Of a DNA stretch of 64,000 bases, positions 1 to 9,965 are shown piece by piece. Numbering within the stretch: the stretch's first letter is position 1; the number at the start of each line of letters is the position of its first letter. The notes below the pieces were generated by a model. The model saw only the letters and a program-made list of their open reading frames with translations, was not told where the DNA came from and did no database searches. The stretch comes from Cyanophora paradoxa (taxonomy: Eukaryota > Glaucocystophyceae > Cyanophorales > Cyanophoraceae), in NCBI GenBank assembly GCA_004431415.1, contig QPMI01000100.1, forward strand, positions 290,908-354,907, given 5' to 3'. The position numbers were made by a program, and so were the translations under genes.

Positions 1-71
1 TAGTAGCTATAGCTATGGGGCTTCCGCGGATAGTGATGGAAGGTACTCGCCATGCATATGGGAGGACTCGG

Positions 72-1012
72 CGGAGGCGGAGGAGGACGAGGGGGCAGGA
101 GCGGGGCCGGCGGGCCCGGGTACGGGAGCGGAGGCGGGCCCGGGTACGGGAGCCGGGGCGGGGAAGAAGGCGCCTATCTCGCGCTGCCTCACGTCCACCT
201 CCTCGAAGCCCACGCACTGCCGCCCGTACCCTCAGAGAGGGAAGGGAAGGAGCTGGGGAGGGGTACGGGATCGGACCTGGATGGAGAGGAGCGTGACGGG
301 GTACCGGGCGGTGCGGCGCCAGAGGATCAGAGCCGCCTTCACAATCGCGTCGCAGTCGTGCTGCACGTCCGCCTTGTGCTGCAGAAGGGCTGTACCCCCC
401 GCCTCCTCGCCCCCCGGGGCCTCCACCTCGCCGTCCGCCTCGGCGTCGTGCTCTGGGGCGGGCCGGGCGGGCGCGGGGCCTCCTAGGAGCTCGCGGGCGT
501 GACAGCTGAGGCCCGATGGTACGAGGCCGGCGAGGGACTCGGTACGCAGGCCCCTCATACCCCGCCAGATCAAATTCAGCGTCCGGGGCCGCCGCCGCCA
601 CGTCACGAAGTCTGCCGCCCATCGTGAGGCGCGCCACGCATCTTATAGCTGCGCGCACCGCACCGTGCCGCATCCGCTGTACGAGCTCTCGCGCTGTGGA
701 GCGTCAGCGAGATGGGCGGGGCGTGCGGATTCGCGGGGCGGCGGGGCGGACCGAGGATGTGGAGCCACTTGGTCACTCCCGCGAGGGAGTACTCCTGCGG
801 GGAATGTTGTCAGGCCTCAGGTCCCGCCAGCCCGGTCTCGCGGGCGGGCCACGGGGTACTACCTCGTTGAAGCTCTTCGCGGCCAGCATCGACTGCGGCG
901 AGCGGAGCTCTCAGCGGAAGAACGAAAGGGCCAGGGGGGCGCAGGCGCGCCTTGGGGCGGGTACGGGGGATGACGTCGGAATCCTCTACCCCCCGGACGA
1001 TGCGGTAGAGCC
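72..1012 (-). pseudogene. Truncated copy of the polymerase eta 3' part
   Basis: This block is a diverged copy of the 3' portion of the polymerase eta gene at 9966-12957. The matching part of the intact gene is about 10.69-11.57 kb. It keeps the exon that starts GFEEVDVRQREIGAFF, the exon with the VTLLSIQ segment, the exon with RRRPRTLNLIWRG, the exon with TKWLHILGPP and the exon with LYRIVRG, and the introns between them. Similarity stops near position 72, inside the proline/alanine-rich tail before the later PIP-like motifs. It stops again near 1012, in the middle of the LYRIVRG exon, where unrelated Rotatin-like sequence begins. It therefore lacks the catalytic palm, the UBZ finger and a start codon. 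A real but short transcript cannot be excluded. I read it as a relic of a partial duplication. Confidence 0.8.
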
Positions 1013-2330
1013 CGCACAGCGGCGCACTCGCGCGCGTCCCCGGCGCGGGCCGCGGCGGCGCGGAGCCAGCCCGGGGCGGGCCCCTCTTCCCCGTCGGGCC
1101 GGTGCGCGACGGCGAGCACCGACCAGGCGTCGGGCCAGCGGGCGAGCTGGGCGGCGACGCCCCAGCCAGGGCCCGCACGCGGGCCTCGCGGTCCGAAAGG
1201 AACGCCAGCGCGGCGCCCAGGGCCGCCCCGCCGCACTCCGCGACGAGCGCGCCGGGGCTCCGGGAGGCCGCGTCCCCGTGGGCCGGCGCGTCCCGCGCCA
1301 GCAGCGTCAGCGCCCCGCGTAGCACCGCCGGCGCCGCCGTCCACCACCGGTCGGCGCGCCAGGTCCCCCGCCGACAGAGCCGCCAGCAGCTCGGCCGCGC
1401 GCACGCGCGCCGCGGCGGCGGTCAGGGAGGCGGCGGCAGGGGAGGACGGCGGCGGCGGCGGGGCCGCAGACAGAGCCGCCAGCAGCTCGGCCGCGCGCAC
1501 GCGCGCCGCGGCGGCGGTCAGGGAGGCGGCGGCAGGGGAGGACGGCGGCGGCGGCGGGGCCGCCGACAGAGCCGCCAGCAGCTCGGCCGCGCGCACGCGC
1601 GCCGCGGCGGCGGTCAGGGAGGCGGCGGCAGGGGAGGACGGCGGCGGCGGCGGGGCCAGGAAGCCGTCCGCGGGCGCGGCGGCGGCGAGGGGCGAGCCGG
1701 CTCCGCGAGCCGCAGCGCTTCCTCCCGCCGGGGCCTGCCACAAGGAATGGGTACGCAAGGAAAGGAAAGAAGACAGGGGCGGGCGGGGCGCGCGCACCAC
1801 TCGGCGCCGGAGAAGAGCGCGCGGGTGAGATGGCGAAGCCGATCCGGGGCGGAGAGGCGCTGCTCCAGGGCGCGCCCGAGGCGCCCGAACGGTCCCGGTC
1901 CCGGCAGCGCTGCGCGGTTCTCGAAACCGTCGTCCTCCGCGACCTCGCCCGCGGCACGGGCCAGCATCCAGGCGTCCAGCGGGCCCAGCGCCGCGGCCAG
2001 GCGGCCCGCCCCGTCCAGCCGCTCGGCGGCCGCGAGGACGAGTGCGGAGGCTGCGGAGGCGGCGGCCGGCTCCAGATCGTCAAAGGCCGCGGGAGAGGAG
2101 GTGGAAGAGCAGATCGCCCCCCTGGGCCACCCCCAAGGAACCGGCCGTCGTAGCGCAATAGGAACCGGCGTAGCGCAATAGGAACCGGCGGGCGACGGGC
2201 GATGGCAGTGGGCGGATGATGCGATATCGATCGTAGGAGGGTTCGGATCCCCGCCCGCGCTCGACGGGGCGACAACGATCAAAGCTGAAGCGCCGTCGGC
2301 CGGGGCGGCCTGCAGCTGCTCAGACGCCAT
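1013..2330 (-). pseudogene. Broken copy of the 5' part of the Rotatin-like gene
   Basis: From about 1700 to 2330 this is a copy of the first exons of the Rotatin-like gene at 3365-7324. It has the same MASEQLQAAP start (ATG at 2330, against 7324) and the same alanine/leucine-rich helical exon. An extra base at about 2081-2084 (an AAA run on the plus strand against CA in the other copy) shifts the frame and puts a TGA straight after the SRGL segment. Upstream, a short block including CGGTTCCTATTGCG is repeated. From 1013 to 1700 the sequence is not shared with the intact gene. It still looks like armadillo-type helical coding DNA and includes three in-frame 96-bp repeats. It joins the polymerase eta fragment at 1012. 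Frame breaks within 1140-1200 also suggest decay. It is a chimeric, probably non-functional block. Confidence 0.7.
1373..1660 (-). repeat. Three 96-bp tandem repeats
   Basis: Three near-identical 96-bp units start at 1373, 1469 and 1565 on the plus strand. 96 is a multiple of three, and on the minus strand each unit encodes a 32-residue block. The block has a proline run (APPPPPSSP) followed by an alanine/arginine helix ending RVRAAELLAALSA. The units differ by only one or two bases, so the expansion is recent compared with the rest of the relic block. Confidence 0.9.
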
Positions 2331-2400
2331 CGCCGGCGCCGCCGCAGACCTGCAGAAGCGCCGGCGTAGGTACGCGGGCGTGGGCTCGACAAGCCACATT

Positions 2401-2454
2401 AAAGGAGCCGTTTCGTTTGCAGCTTCAGTTGCGGTATACCCCTCGTGCAGAGGC
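2401..2454. repeat. Short copy of 7660-7716
   Basis: About 55 bp (with AAAGGAGCCG and AGCTTCAGTTGCGGTAT) match 7660-7716 with a few substitutions and a 3-bp gap. The segment lies just upstream of the broken Rotatin-like copy. The matching segment lies upstream of the intact gene but about 275 bp further away. The duplicated block therefore originally ran past the gene start, and this copy later lost about 275 bp or the other copy gained it. Confidence 0.8.
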
Positions 2455-3089
2455 GTTTAAGGTGCACTTTCGGGTGTTTAAGCTAAGCTTGTCAAGGTGG
2501 CAAGGTGCTCAAGGCAAGGCGCAAGCTGCTGCCACACAAAATTTGTATGGAGCGGCATGGCCATGGTAGCCCCCCCAACAAGCAAGACGGGTACAGTACA
2601 CAGTTGCTTTTGCCGGGTAGGCAGTTACACCGGCCAAAGACTGTCCGGTCCGTGCGACCAGCTTAAAAGCACAGTATGCAGGCACCTGTCCTGCACCGAA
2701 GCGGAACCAGCACAACCAGCATCGAAGCAAGCGTGCACAAGCTGCCGTCGAAGCATAGCCTCTCCCAGGTCAACCAAAACGCGAAATCCCGTCCCTTCTG
2801 CGGTCTTACGACACAGAGTTGCAGATAAGAAACCGTTCGCAGCGGAGCAGCCGCTCGTTCACTTCCCGCAACCCAGCCGCGAGCAACCCGCGCGCTTCCA
2901 CCTCTTACAGTCCCCTCGTGCACGTGGTCACTCCCGCGGTGCGTGGCCATAGCTCCCGCGGATTCCGCGGCCGTCGAGTCGGCGCGGATCGATTTCTGCA
3001 GCTGGGCTGACATCGAATTCGCATGGAAGAGCAACGGCGACAGCGCAGAGCCTTGGGCTGCTGATCCTCGAGGCGTCGGCCACCGCGGC
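2455..3089. other. Gene-free stretch
   Basis: This stretch has moderate GC. Several open frames cross it, but none has a plausible start, splice pattern or recognisable motif. The 3' side (2940-3089) stays open in frame with the small ORF that follows, so it could belong to that gene as upstream exon or leader. Confidence 0.4.
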
Positions 3090-3239
3090 ATGTCGAAGTT
3101 GGCGAAATCAGGCAAAGAACTTGCCGGGGCTGTGCGTCACGCGGGCAACCGTATCGGCGACGGGCTCAACCGTATCGGCGACGGAGTCGGCGGTGGACTC
3201 GTGGCCATTGCTCTGGCCATCTTTTACCGGCCCCCCTAG
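3090..3239 (+). CDS. Small ORF with amphipathic repeat and one membrane segment
   Basis: This 49-codon ORF starts with ATG. A basic N-terminus (MSKLAKSGKELAGAVRHAG) is followed by an eight-residue tandem repeat, NRIGDGLNRIGDGV, encoded by a 24-bp DNA repeat. It ends in a short hydrophobic segment, GGGLVAIALAIFYRPP, which could be a tail anchor. The frame stays open upstream to about 2943 without an ATG, so it may be the last exon of a longer gene. I recognise no family. The regular heptad/octad pattern and the hydrophobic end are the only positive signs. Confidence 0.3.
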   Translation: MSKLAKSGKELAGAVRHAGNRIGDGLNRIGDGVGGGLVAIALAIFYRPP

Positions 3240-3364
3240 TAAGCGCCCCGATCCGCGCCTTCTCTGGCCTGGCCGTCGCCGAATACTGTTTAGATAGCTT
3301 CCTTGCTTGTCTGCCTTCTTTGAACCGCACCGAATTCACGAGACTTTGTGTTAAGGCGGTGCTT

Positions 3365-6300
3365 TCAAGCTACCGCAGGGCGGACCGAGCACGAGCACTT
3401 TAATTTGAGGAGGGAATTAAAGGGGTGTGGATCGGACAGACGGGCAGGGGTTGTGCCCGACCGTGGAGGGGATCGAGGGGCCCAGACGGGCGAGGAGGGG
3501 AGGGGAGAAGCATCCTGCATGGTGCCCCGCCGCGATATCCCCGCCTCCTCCTCCTCCGCCCCCGCACCGCCCCCGCGCCGCCGCCTGCGGGCCTCCCGCA
3601 GCAGCGCCCGGCCCGCCCCGCCCGCCCCCTCCGCGCCCTCCTCCTCCTCGCGCAGGGCGGCGGAGGCCGGCCGCTGCGACAGCTCCGCCTTGCGGGCGAG
3701 CAGGGCCCCCCCCCCCCGCGCCGGCCCCCTTCAGCGCCACCTTCACCTGGGCGGACGAGACGGGTAAGGCGCCGCTCGGGGACTCAGATCTGAGGCGGGG
3801 CGGGGGCGTGGGGCCGGGGAGGGCCTTCTGGTTGTTGTAGACGAGGGCCCAGAGGGCGCCCGCCGCGAGGGGCGCAGAGGCGCGCGCTGCCGCCCCGCAC
3901 CATCGCCAGCAGCTGCCGCAGCGCCATCTCTGAGGGGGGAACAAGAAGAAGTCAGAAGCGTTGGTGCGGGGGGAGAAAAGAGGGCGGGGTACTGGCCGGG
4001 GGCGAGGATGTGGGGCTTGGCCTCCTGCAGGAAGGCAAGGTTGCGCAGCAGCAGGGCGGCCCCGGCCCGCAGCGCGAGCCGCAGCGCCGCCGGCGCCCCG
4101 CGCCGCTCCTCCAGCAGCTCCACCGCGTGCGCCACCAGCCCTGGGGGGTACGCCTTCAGCGAGGCGCGCGGTGCGAACGAAGCGGGGCGGGGGCGGGGGC
4201 GGGGGCGGGGTACCCGGGGTGCGGACGATGGCAAGCTGGCCCTCATTTGTGAGAAGGCGAGGTTGCCGAGGAAGTGGAGGACGGCCGCCTGCCGCGCGGC
4301 GGCCGCCGGCACGCCCTCCCCGCCCCCCGCCGCCACCGACGAGGCCAGGAGCTCCTCCAAAGGGGCCCCGGGGCCGGCGGCGGCGGCGACGCGGGGGGCG
4401 CGCTCTCGGGCGACGCGGTCGAGGGCGGCGGCGCAGTCGGCGAGGAAGGCGGTGCGGGCGAGGGCGGCGCGGAACTCGGGGACGAGGGCCATCGAGGCCA
4501 GCGCGGCAAAGGCCGCCCCGTGCGCCGCCACGCCGAGCCGCGCCCGCCCCGCGAGCTGCAGCAGCAGCGCCGAGACCGAGGGCGCCCCCGAGGTTCGCCA
4601 CCAGGCCCAGCAGCTCCACCTGAGGGGGCAGGAGTCAGATCAGATCGGATCAAATCAGATCAGATCTGAGCCGACGAGAGGGGCCGACCTGGAGGGCCTC
4701 GCCCTCGCGGGCGGCGAGGGGCCAGAGCCGCTCGAGCAGCGCCGCGACGCGGAGGGCGAGGAGGGCGGCCTTGGCCTCGCCCGAGCCGGCCGCGAGGTTC
4801 TTGAGCAGGGCGAGCGAGAGCACGAGCTCCGCGCGCCGCCCCCGCCGGGGCCCAGCGACGAGGCCACTACGTGCGCCTCCTCGGCCGCCGCGATGAGCGC
4901 GGCCGGCAGGCCCGACTCGAGCGCCGCCCGCGTGCCCGTGCGCGAGGCCGCGAGCACGTTCACCAGCGCCCCGGCGATGGCGGCGCGGGAGCGGAGCTGC
5001 CGGCGATCCGGAGCCGCCCTCTCCAGCGCGCCCCGCGACGCCCCGTAGAGCCGCACGAGCCGCCCGAGAGCCGCGCGCCCAGCTCCCCGCCCCGCCGCCG
5101 CCGCCACCGCCGCCAGCCGCGTTCTCGGACGACGGCGGAGGCCGGGGCTGAGGCTCCGCCTCCCCCGCCTCCCTTCCGTCGAGGACGCGGCGCATGGCGG
5201 CGTCGGCCTCAGCGGTGAGCGTCGCGACGAGCTGGCAGGCCGCCAGCTGCGCCCGCCGGTCGCGCCCCTCGAGCGCCGCGCAGGCCCCGCGGAGCAGCGC
5301 GGGGGCCGCCGCCGGGCCGGCCTCGCCGAGCGCGGCGCGGGCCTCCGGGCAGCTGTGGAGCAGGTTCCCGACGGGCCGGTCAGCGGCTGAGGGGCGGGGC
5401 GCATGGCAGAACAGGCGCACCGGCGGAATGCGTCGGGCCACGTCGCGGCGGCGAAGGCGCGGGCGGCGGCGGGGTCGGCCTCGCAGAGGGCCCCGAGGCG
5501 TCCCAGCGCCGCCGCGCAGTCGGCGTGCGCCGCGGCGCCGGCGACCGCGTCCAGCGCCGCGCAGACGGCCGAGGACGGGTGCAGGCGCGCCATGGCCAGG
5601 GTCCCGTCCCGCTCCTCGGGCGTCAGGGCTCCCACGACGGCCTCGCCGGCCGCCGCCGCCGCCGATCTGAGGGCGCCGGAAAGGCCCCCGACCCGCTCCA
5701 GATGCCATGCCGCCGCGAGGGCGCGCGCGAGGCGCGGGCTCGCGGGGGGTACAGCGCCCTCCGCGGGGCCCTGCAGCGCGCAGGGCCGCACGGCGAACGC
5801 GAATCGGAAGGCCGCCGCGAGGGGCGCCGGGAGCGGCAGGCCGGCCCAGGGCCCCGGGGCGTCGGACCCCTCCAGGACCTCCCGGGCGAAGAGGGCGGGC
5901 GTACGGCATCCGCGGGCCTGCGCCTCCTCGTTGTCCGAGAAGAGGGCCCAGGCCAGGGCGGCCGAGGCCTCGCGAACGCGTCTGCGGAACAAAGCCGGTC
6001 ACACAAGGCGGGGGGTCTGGGAAGGGTGGGGGTACGGGGGTGGAACGCACAGGGTACGAGGGCGCGGAGCGACTCGGGCTCGTCTCTGAGGGTTCGGCGT
6101 ACCCCCGGAAGGAGCCGGCAAAGCGAGGAAAGGACGAAGGCTGCGGGGCCCTCGGCGCCGGCTCGATCGCCGCCCCGAGCGGCCGCGACCGCCTCGCGCT
6201 GCAGCCAGAGTATAAGCAGGGGTAGGGGGAAACAGGGAGGGGGCACGGGCGTACGAGGTTAGCGAGGGCCGAGCGGAAGAGAGACTAGCCCGCAAACGCG

Positions 6301-7324
6301 GCGCTGAAGCGCGGGTCTGCGGGCGGAGGGCGTGAGCGAGCGAGGGGGGTACATAGACGCCGGCGGGGCGCACCGCGGAGGGCGAGGGCGAGCTGCTCGG
6401 CGGCCGCGCGGCGCAGCTCGGGATCGAGGGCCGCCCCCTGGTAGATCCGCTGGAGCTTGGCCAACTCGGAAGCCTGGAATGAGCCCGCCGGCCCGCGCGC
6501 CGCCGGTCCCTCGTCGAAATCATCGCCAGGGGCGTCCGCGTCGAGAAGAGAGCCGAAGGGGTCCCTCAGGCGCCGCCCCAGCCGCACGCGGTCCTGCAGT
6601 GGGTATGGGGTCGGCACAGCGAGGCGGAAGGGGGGCACAGGAACACACGTGGCCGTCCAGAGCGTCGAGGAAGTCAGGGGCCGCCGGCTCGGCGAGCCGC
6701 AGCGCTTCGGCCGCCTCCCGCCGGGCCCTGCCCCAAGGAATGGGTACGCGGCACAGGAAAGGAAAGAAGACAGCGGCGGGCAAAGCGTGCGCACCACTCG
6801 GCGCCGGAGAAGAGCGCGCGGGTGAGATGGCGAAGCCGATCCGGGGCGGAGAGGCGCTGCTCCAGGGCGCGCCCGAGGCGCCCGAACGGTCCCGGTCCCG
6901 GCAGCGCTGCGCGGTTCTCGGAACCGTCGTCCTCCGCGACCTCGCCCGCGGCACGGGCCAGGACCCAGGCGTCCAGCGGGCCCAGCGCCACGGCCAGGCG
7001 GCCCGCCCGGTCCAGCCGCTCGGCGGCCGCGAGGACGAGTGCGGAGGCGGCGGAGGCGGCGGCCGGCTCCAGATCGTCCAGGCCGCGGGAGAGGAGGTGG
7101 AAGAGCAGATCGCCCCCCTGGGCCACCTCCAAGAGGCGGCACCGCTGCGGCCGTCGTAGCGCAATAGGAACCGGCGGGCGACGGGCGATGGCAGTGGGCG
7201 GATGATGCGATATCGATCGTAGGAGGGTTCGGATCCCCGCCCGCGCTCGACGGGGCGACAACGATCAACGCCGAACTTCGGAAGCGCCGCCGGCCGGGGC
7301 GGCCTGCAGCTGCTCAGACGCCAT
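3365..7324 (-). CDS. Rotatin/Ana3-like armadillo-repeat protein
   Basis: This is a multi-exon gene for an alanine/leucine-rich all-helical protein. Helical-repeat exons include VCAALDAVAGAAAHADCAAA, QLAACQLVATLTAEADAAM, AGALVNVLAASRTGTRAAL, LSLALLKNLAAGSGEAKAAL, ELLGLVANLGGAL and AVLHFLGNLAFSQ. Near the C-terminus come ALLLRNLAFLQEAKPHILA and ALWALVYNNQK followed, after an intron, by VKVALK. The spacing and wording of that end resemble the C-terminus of Rotatin, a centriole/basal-body assembly protein. This is recollection of a family pattern, not a search result. Start: ATG at 7324. The last exon contains a run of twelve C (3706-3717). The better coding frame after it (LLARKAELSQRPASAALREE) needs a one- or two-base shift across that run and ends at 3365; otherwise the stop is at 3417. 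Another armadillo protein is possible. Confidence 0.5.
4632..4668. repeat. Intronic GATCA/GATCT microsatellite
   Basis: An imperfect run of 5-bp units (AGATC/GATCA) lies in an intron of the Rotatin-like gene. Similar 5-bp GATC-based runs lie in introns of unrelated genes at 28482-28530, 42182-42218 and 55762-55795. Confidence 0.7.
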
Positions 7325-7560
7325 CGCCGGCGCCGCCGCAGACCTGCAGAGGCGCCGGCGTAGGTACGCGGGGGCCCGGGGCTGTACGCTTGGGGGCGTT
7401 GAACTCTACGGCTACAGGAAGTAGCGCACTCACCGTGCTAGCGTCCTCGAGTCGTGTCGCCGCGCGCGTGCTCGCTGACCTGCAATCAACGGACGCTTAG
7501 CGGCTGTCTCCGATTAGGCGGGCTTGTGGCTAGATGCCTCCGCAATAGCGATGCAATTTC
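7325..7560. promoter_or_regulatory. Upstream region of the Rotatin-like gene
   Basis: This interval lies between the minus-strand ATG at 7324 and a possible plus-strand start at 7561. The first 50 bp are conserved in the relic copy at 2331-2380; the rest is missing there. No TATA-like element stands out. Confidence 0.3.
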
Positions 7561-8608
7561 ATGCAAACACATCGGCGGGAACCATACTCCGTCGCCTTGT
7601 TCGCCTTGTTCGCAGCTCAGTTCGTGCCTCTGATGGCTCAGCAAGCCAAAGGACTCTTGAAAGGAGCCGCTTCGTTCGCAGCTTCAGTTGCGGTATTATA
7701 CCCCTCGTTCAGAGGCTCTGAGGCTCACGCTCCGGTCACGGCGATTCGAATCCGCCGGCATCAGCGCGGCGATTCGATTTCGCGGCGCGGCGAAGCTTGA
7801 GCTGGGGCGCGGCTAGACGATGCGAGCCCTTTAGCGACCGCAACGTGCATCTAGATCTTCAAGGTGGGCATGTCCGAACAGGTGCGATGGGGCGCCCCTG
7901 CAGTGTGCTGTCCCCACGTTAATTTAACACGGATCATGGATCGTTGACTCCCCGAGGCATAGGCGCAGGCTGAGAATCCGGAGGTAATGGCGCAGTTGAA
8001 GGTGCGCGGCTGCACGATCGATCTTGGCTACTCATCGATGAATGTAACCTAATGCCGGCAGAGCCTTCTCGCCGCGGCGGAGAAGCGGGCGGATGAGGCG
8101 GAGAAGCGGGCGCATGAGGCGGAGAAGCGGGCGGATGAGGCGAAGAAGGGGGCGGATGAGGCGAAGCAGTTGTCACAACAAGCGTTGGACGAGAAAGAGC
8201 GGGCTCAGGTGCGCACCAGCGCTTGCGTGCATATGCTGACCGGAACCGCTCACTAAAACTCCGCAGGCGAGTGTTTTGTACAAGATTGCATTGTGGTTTG
8301 CTCGCTCTAAGTTCCCGTTTTGAATGTAGGAATGGAAAGGGTCCCTATTGGCTGGTGCAGCGGGCTGCAGTGTCGCTTTAGTCAGCTGTGTTGCACTGGG
8401 TTTCCGCTCCGCTGTAGAGGTGACCTCGTTTGGGCTGGTGTCGAGCGCTCTGCAGTGCTTTGGGTACTTCTTGCAGGCGATCTTCGCTCTTTTGACGACG
8501 AAGGTAGTCATGCGGCATCTAGATCTGAAGCGCGGGACCCTTATGCAGCTGCAGCCGGCTATAGCTGGCGCTGCTATCGGGCAGCCGGAGTCGACTATCA
8601 TTGTTTAG
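7561..8608 (+). CDS. Possible multi-exon coiled-coil/membrane protein
   Basis: Three coding-looking pieces lie in a row on the plus strand. The first (ATG 7561) reads QQAKGLLKGAASFAASVAVL, amphipathic to hydrophobic. The second, after the acceptor at about 8061, is a coiled-coil exon of four 21-bp repeats (heptads of the type ADEAEKR) ending ERAQ just before a GTGCGC donor at 8208. The third (to the stop at 8606-8608) has two hydrophobic stretches, SVALVSCVALGFRS and FGYFLQAIFALLTTKVVM. I could not join the pieces in one frame with certainty. The product is unknown. The heptad exon is the best-supported part; the whole model is tentative. Confidence 0.35.
8077..8160 (+). repeat. Four 21-bp heptad-coding repeats
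   Basis: Four consecutive 21-bp units (8077, 8098, 8119 and 8140) each encode a seven-residue coiled-coil heptad, such as AEKRADE. They lie inside a likely exon with a following GTGCGC splice donor. Confidence 0.85.
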
Positions 8609-9965
8609 CTAGCTATAAAGGGCCACTGACTTGCCGCGCGCGTCGACGTCAGTTGGGTCCGGGGAAGGGCATGTATACGTAACCGCGGCGTATCCGAAGA
8701 TCTAGATGCAGAGAGCAGGGACTTAAGCTTAAGCTTAAGAAGGCGCGCGGTGCACGTGGGCGGGCGAGCCGCCGTGCCGGCTCAGCGGCTCCGAGGCTGG
8801 CCATGCCAGGCGAGCTGTCCTCGCGATCGAGGCGAGCTGTCCTCTAGAGGTAGGTAGGCCTCGGGGCCTAGCTATATCGCGGGCCCCGGGGGCGGGGGAT
8901 GGCTCGAAATTGAACCTTGTGTACATGTGGACGTGCTCGAGCTCCTGCGCATGCGCATTCCCCGCGCGCGTGAGGCGTGGCGGGTGCACGAGTGCGCATG
9001 TGCTGCGGGTGCGTCACAGCATGCGCATGGCGCGAAGGCGCGCGGCGCCTAGGCCTAGGCCTAGGGGCTAGCGCTGGCCTAGGCCTCCGCGCGCGCGATC
9101 TGGGCGCGGGCGCGGGGACGCTGCTCAAGCTCACGCTCCGCTCAGAAAGCGGCCGGAGGGTCCGTAAGGGCGCTTGCGCAGCGGGCCAGCTCATGATCAG
9201 CGGCTGCAGCAAGCATGCGCATCGATATATATCGATATCGCGCGCGCGGGGGCTCTGCGTCGCGCGACGCGCGCGCCGCGCGGGCGTCGGCTTGTTGCAA
9301 GTGGCATAGCCGGCCAAGTGCGGCCGGCTTGCGGCCGGCTTGTGCAATTGCGCCGGGGCGTGCGCGGTTGGCGCGGGTGAAGCGTGCGCGGCTGGCGCGG
9401 CTAGCCGCTGAGCCACAGCAAGCTGCCGCGCGAGCGAGAGGCGTAACCATTGTTGAGCCGAGCCGAGCTGCGGCGCCGGCGCCGGGGGAGAAAGCGGCTG
9501 GGGGGGGGCCGTAAAAAGACTTTTGCAGGGTAACTTCGCACTCTCCAATGTGATTGGCTAGCGCGCGCGGCGTCCTCCCACGCGACCGCGCTCGTGCCCG
9601 GCCTCGTTTCTGCAGAACGGAATGTCAAGCATGATGCAAGCATTGACCTCGAACTGGTCGGGCCCGTATATCTGCTCCCTGTGCATCGCTAGACCCATTT
9701 TTGTCCCGGGTGTTGGTGCCTGTTCCTGGATCACCCTTTGGTCGGACGGGACCGGAAGACACGGTTTCGGGGTCCCCTGGGGATGGGCTTTCAGGGTGTA
9801 CCGCGCGGCCCGGGTTTTGAGGAGGTCGGGGAAACGCGATTTGGGGTAGGGTTGGACCCAAAGGAGAGGGACAGGGGAAGTGTTTAACCCTTCCCCAATT
9901 ATAGCTATAGTCTTATTACAGCTATAGCTATTATAGAGAGAAAAGAAGGGTACAAGAATGGTATG
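8609..9965. other. Palindrome-rich non-coding region
   Basis: This region contains no supported gene. From about 8725 to 9400 it is packed with self-complementary words: AAGCTTAAGCTTAAG, CTAGGCCTAGGCCTAGG repeats at 9048-9085, GCATGCGCA several times, and TCGATATATATCGATATCGCGCGCG near 9225. From 9640 to 9900 the composition is G-rich and featureless. The 9897-9935 stretch is AT-rich with TATAGCTAT repeats, just downstream of the polymerase eta stop. Confidence 0.5.

Noticed and set aside
7725-7780. tRNA-like B-box (GATTCGAATCC with a pairing T-stem)
   Set aside because: A T-arm forms (CGGCG/CGCCG), but no D-arm, anticodon arm or acceptor stem of normal spacing can be built; the only A-box-like word is over 100 bp upstream.
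8725-9545. Possible CRISPR or regular spacer array
   Set aside because: Repeated palindromic words have no constant spacing and no unique spacers, and the genome is eukaryotic.
9622-9849. Plus-strand ORF of 75 codons downstream of polymerase eta
   Set aside because: No motif, no splice partner, and G-rich composition typical of the surrounding non-coding DNA.
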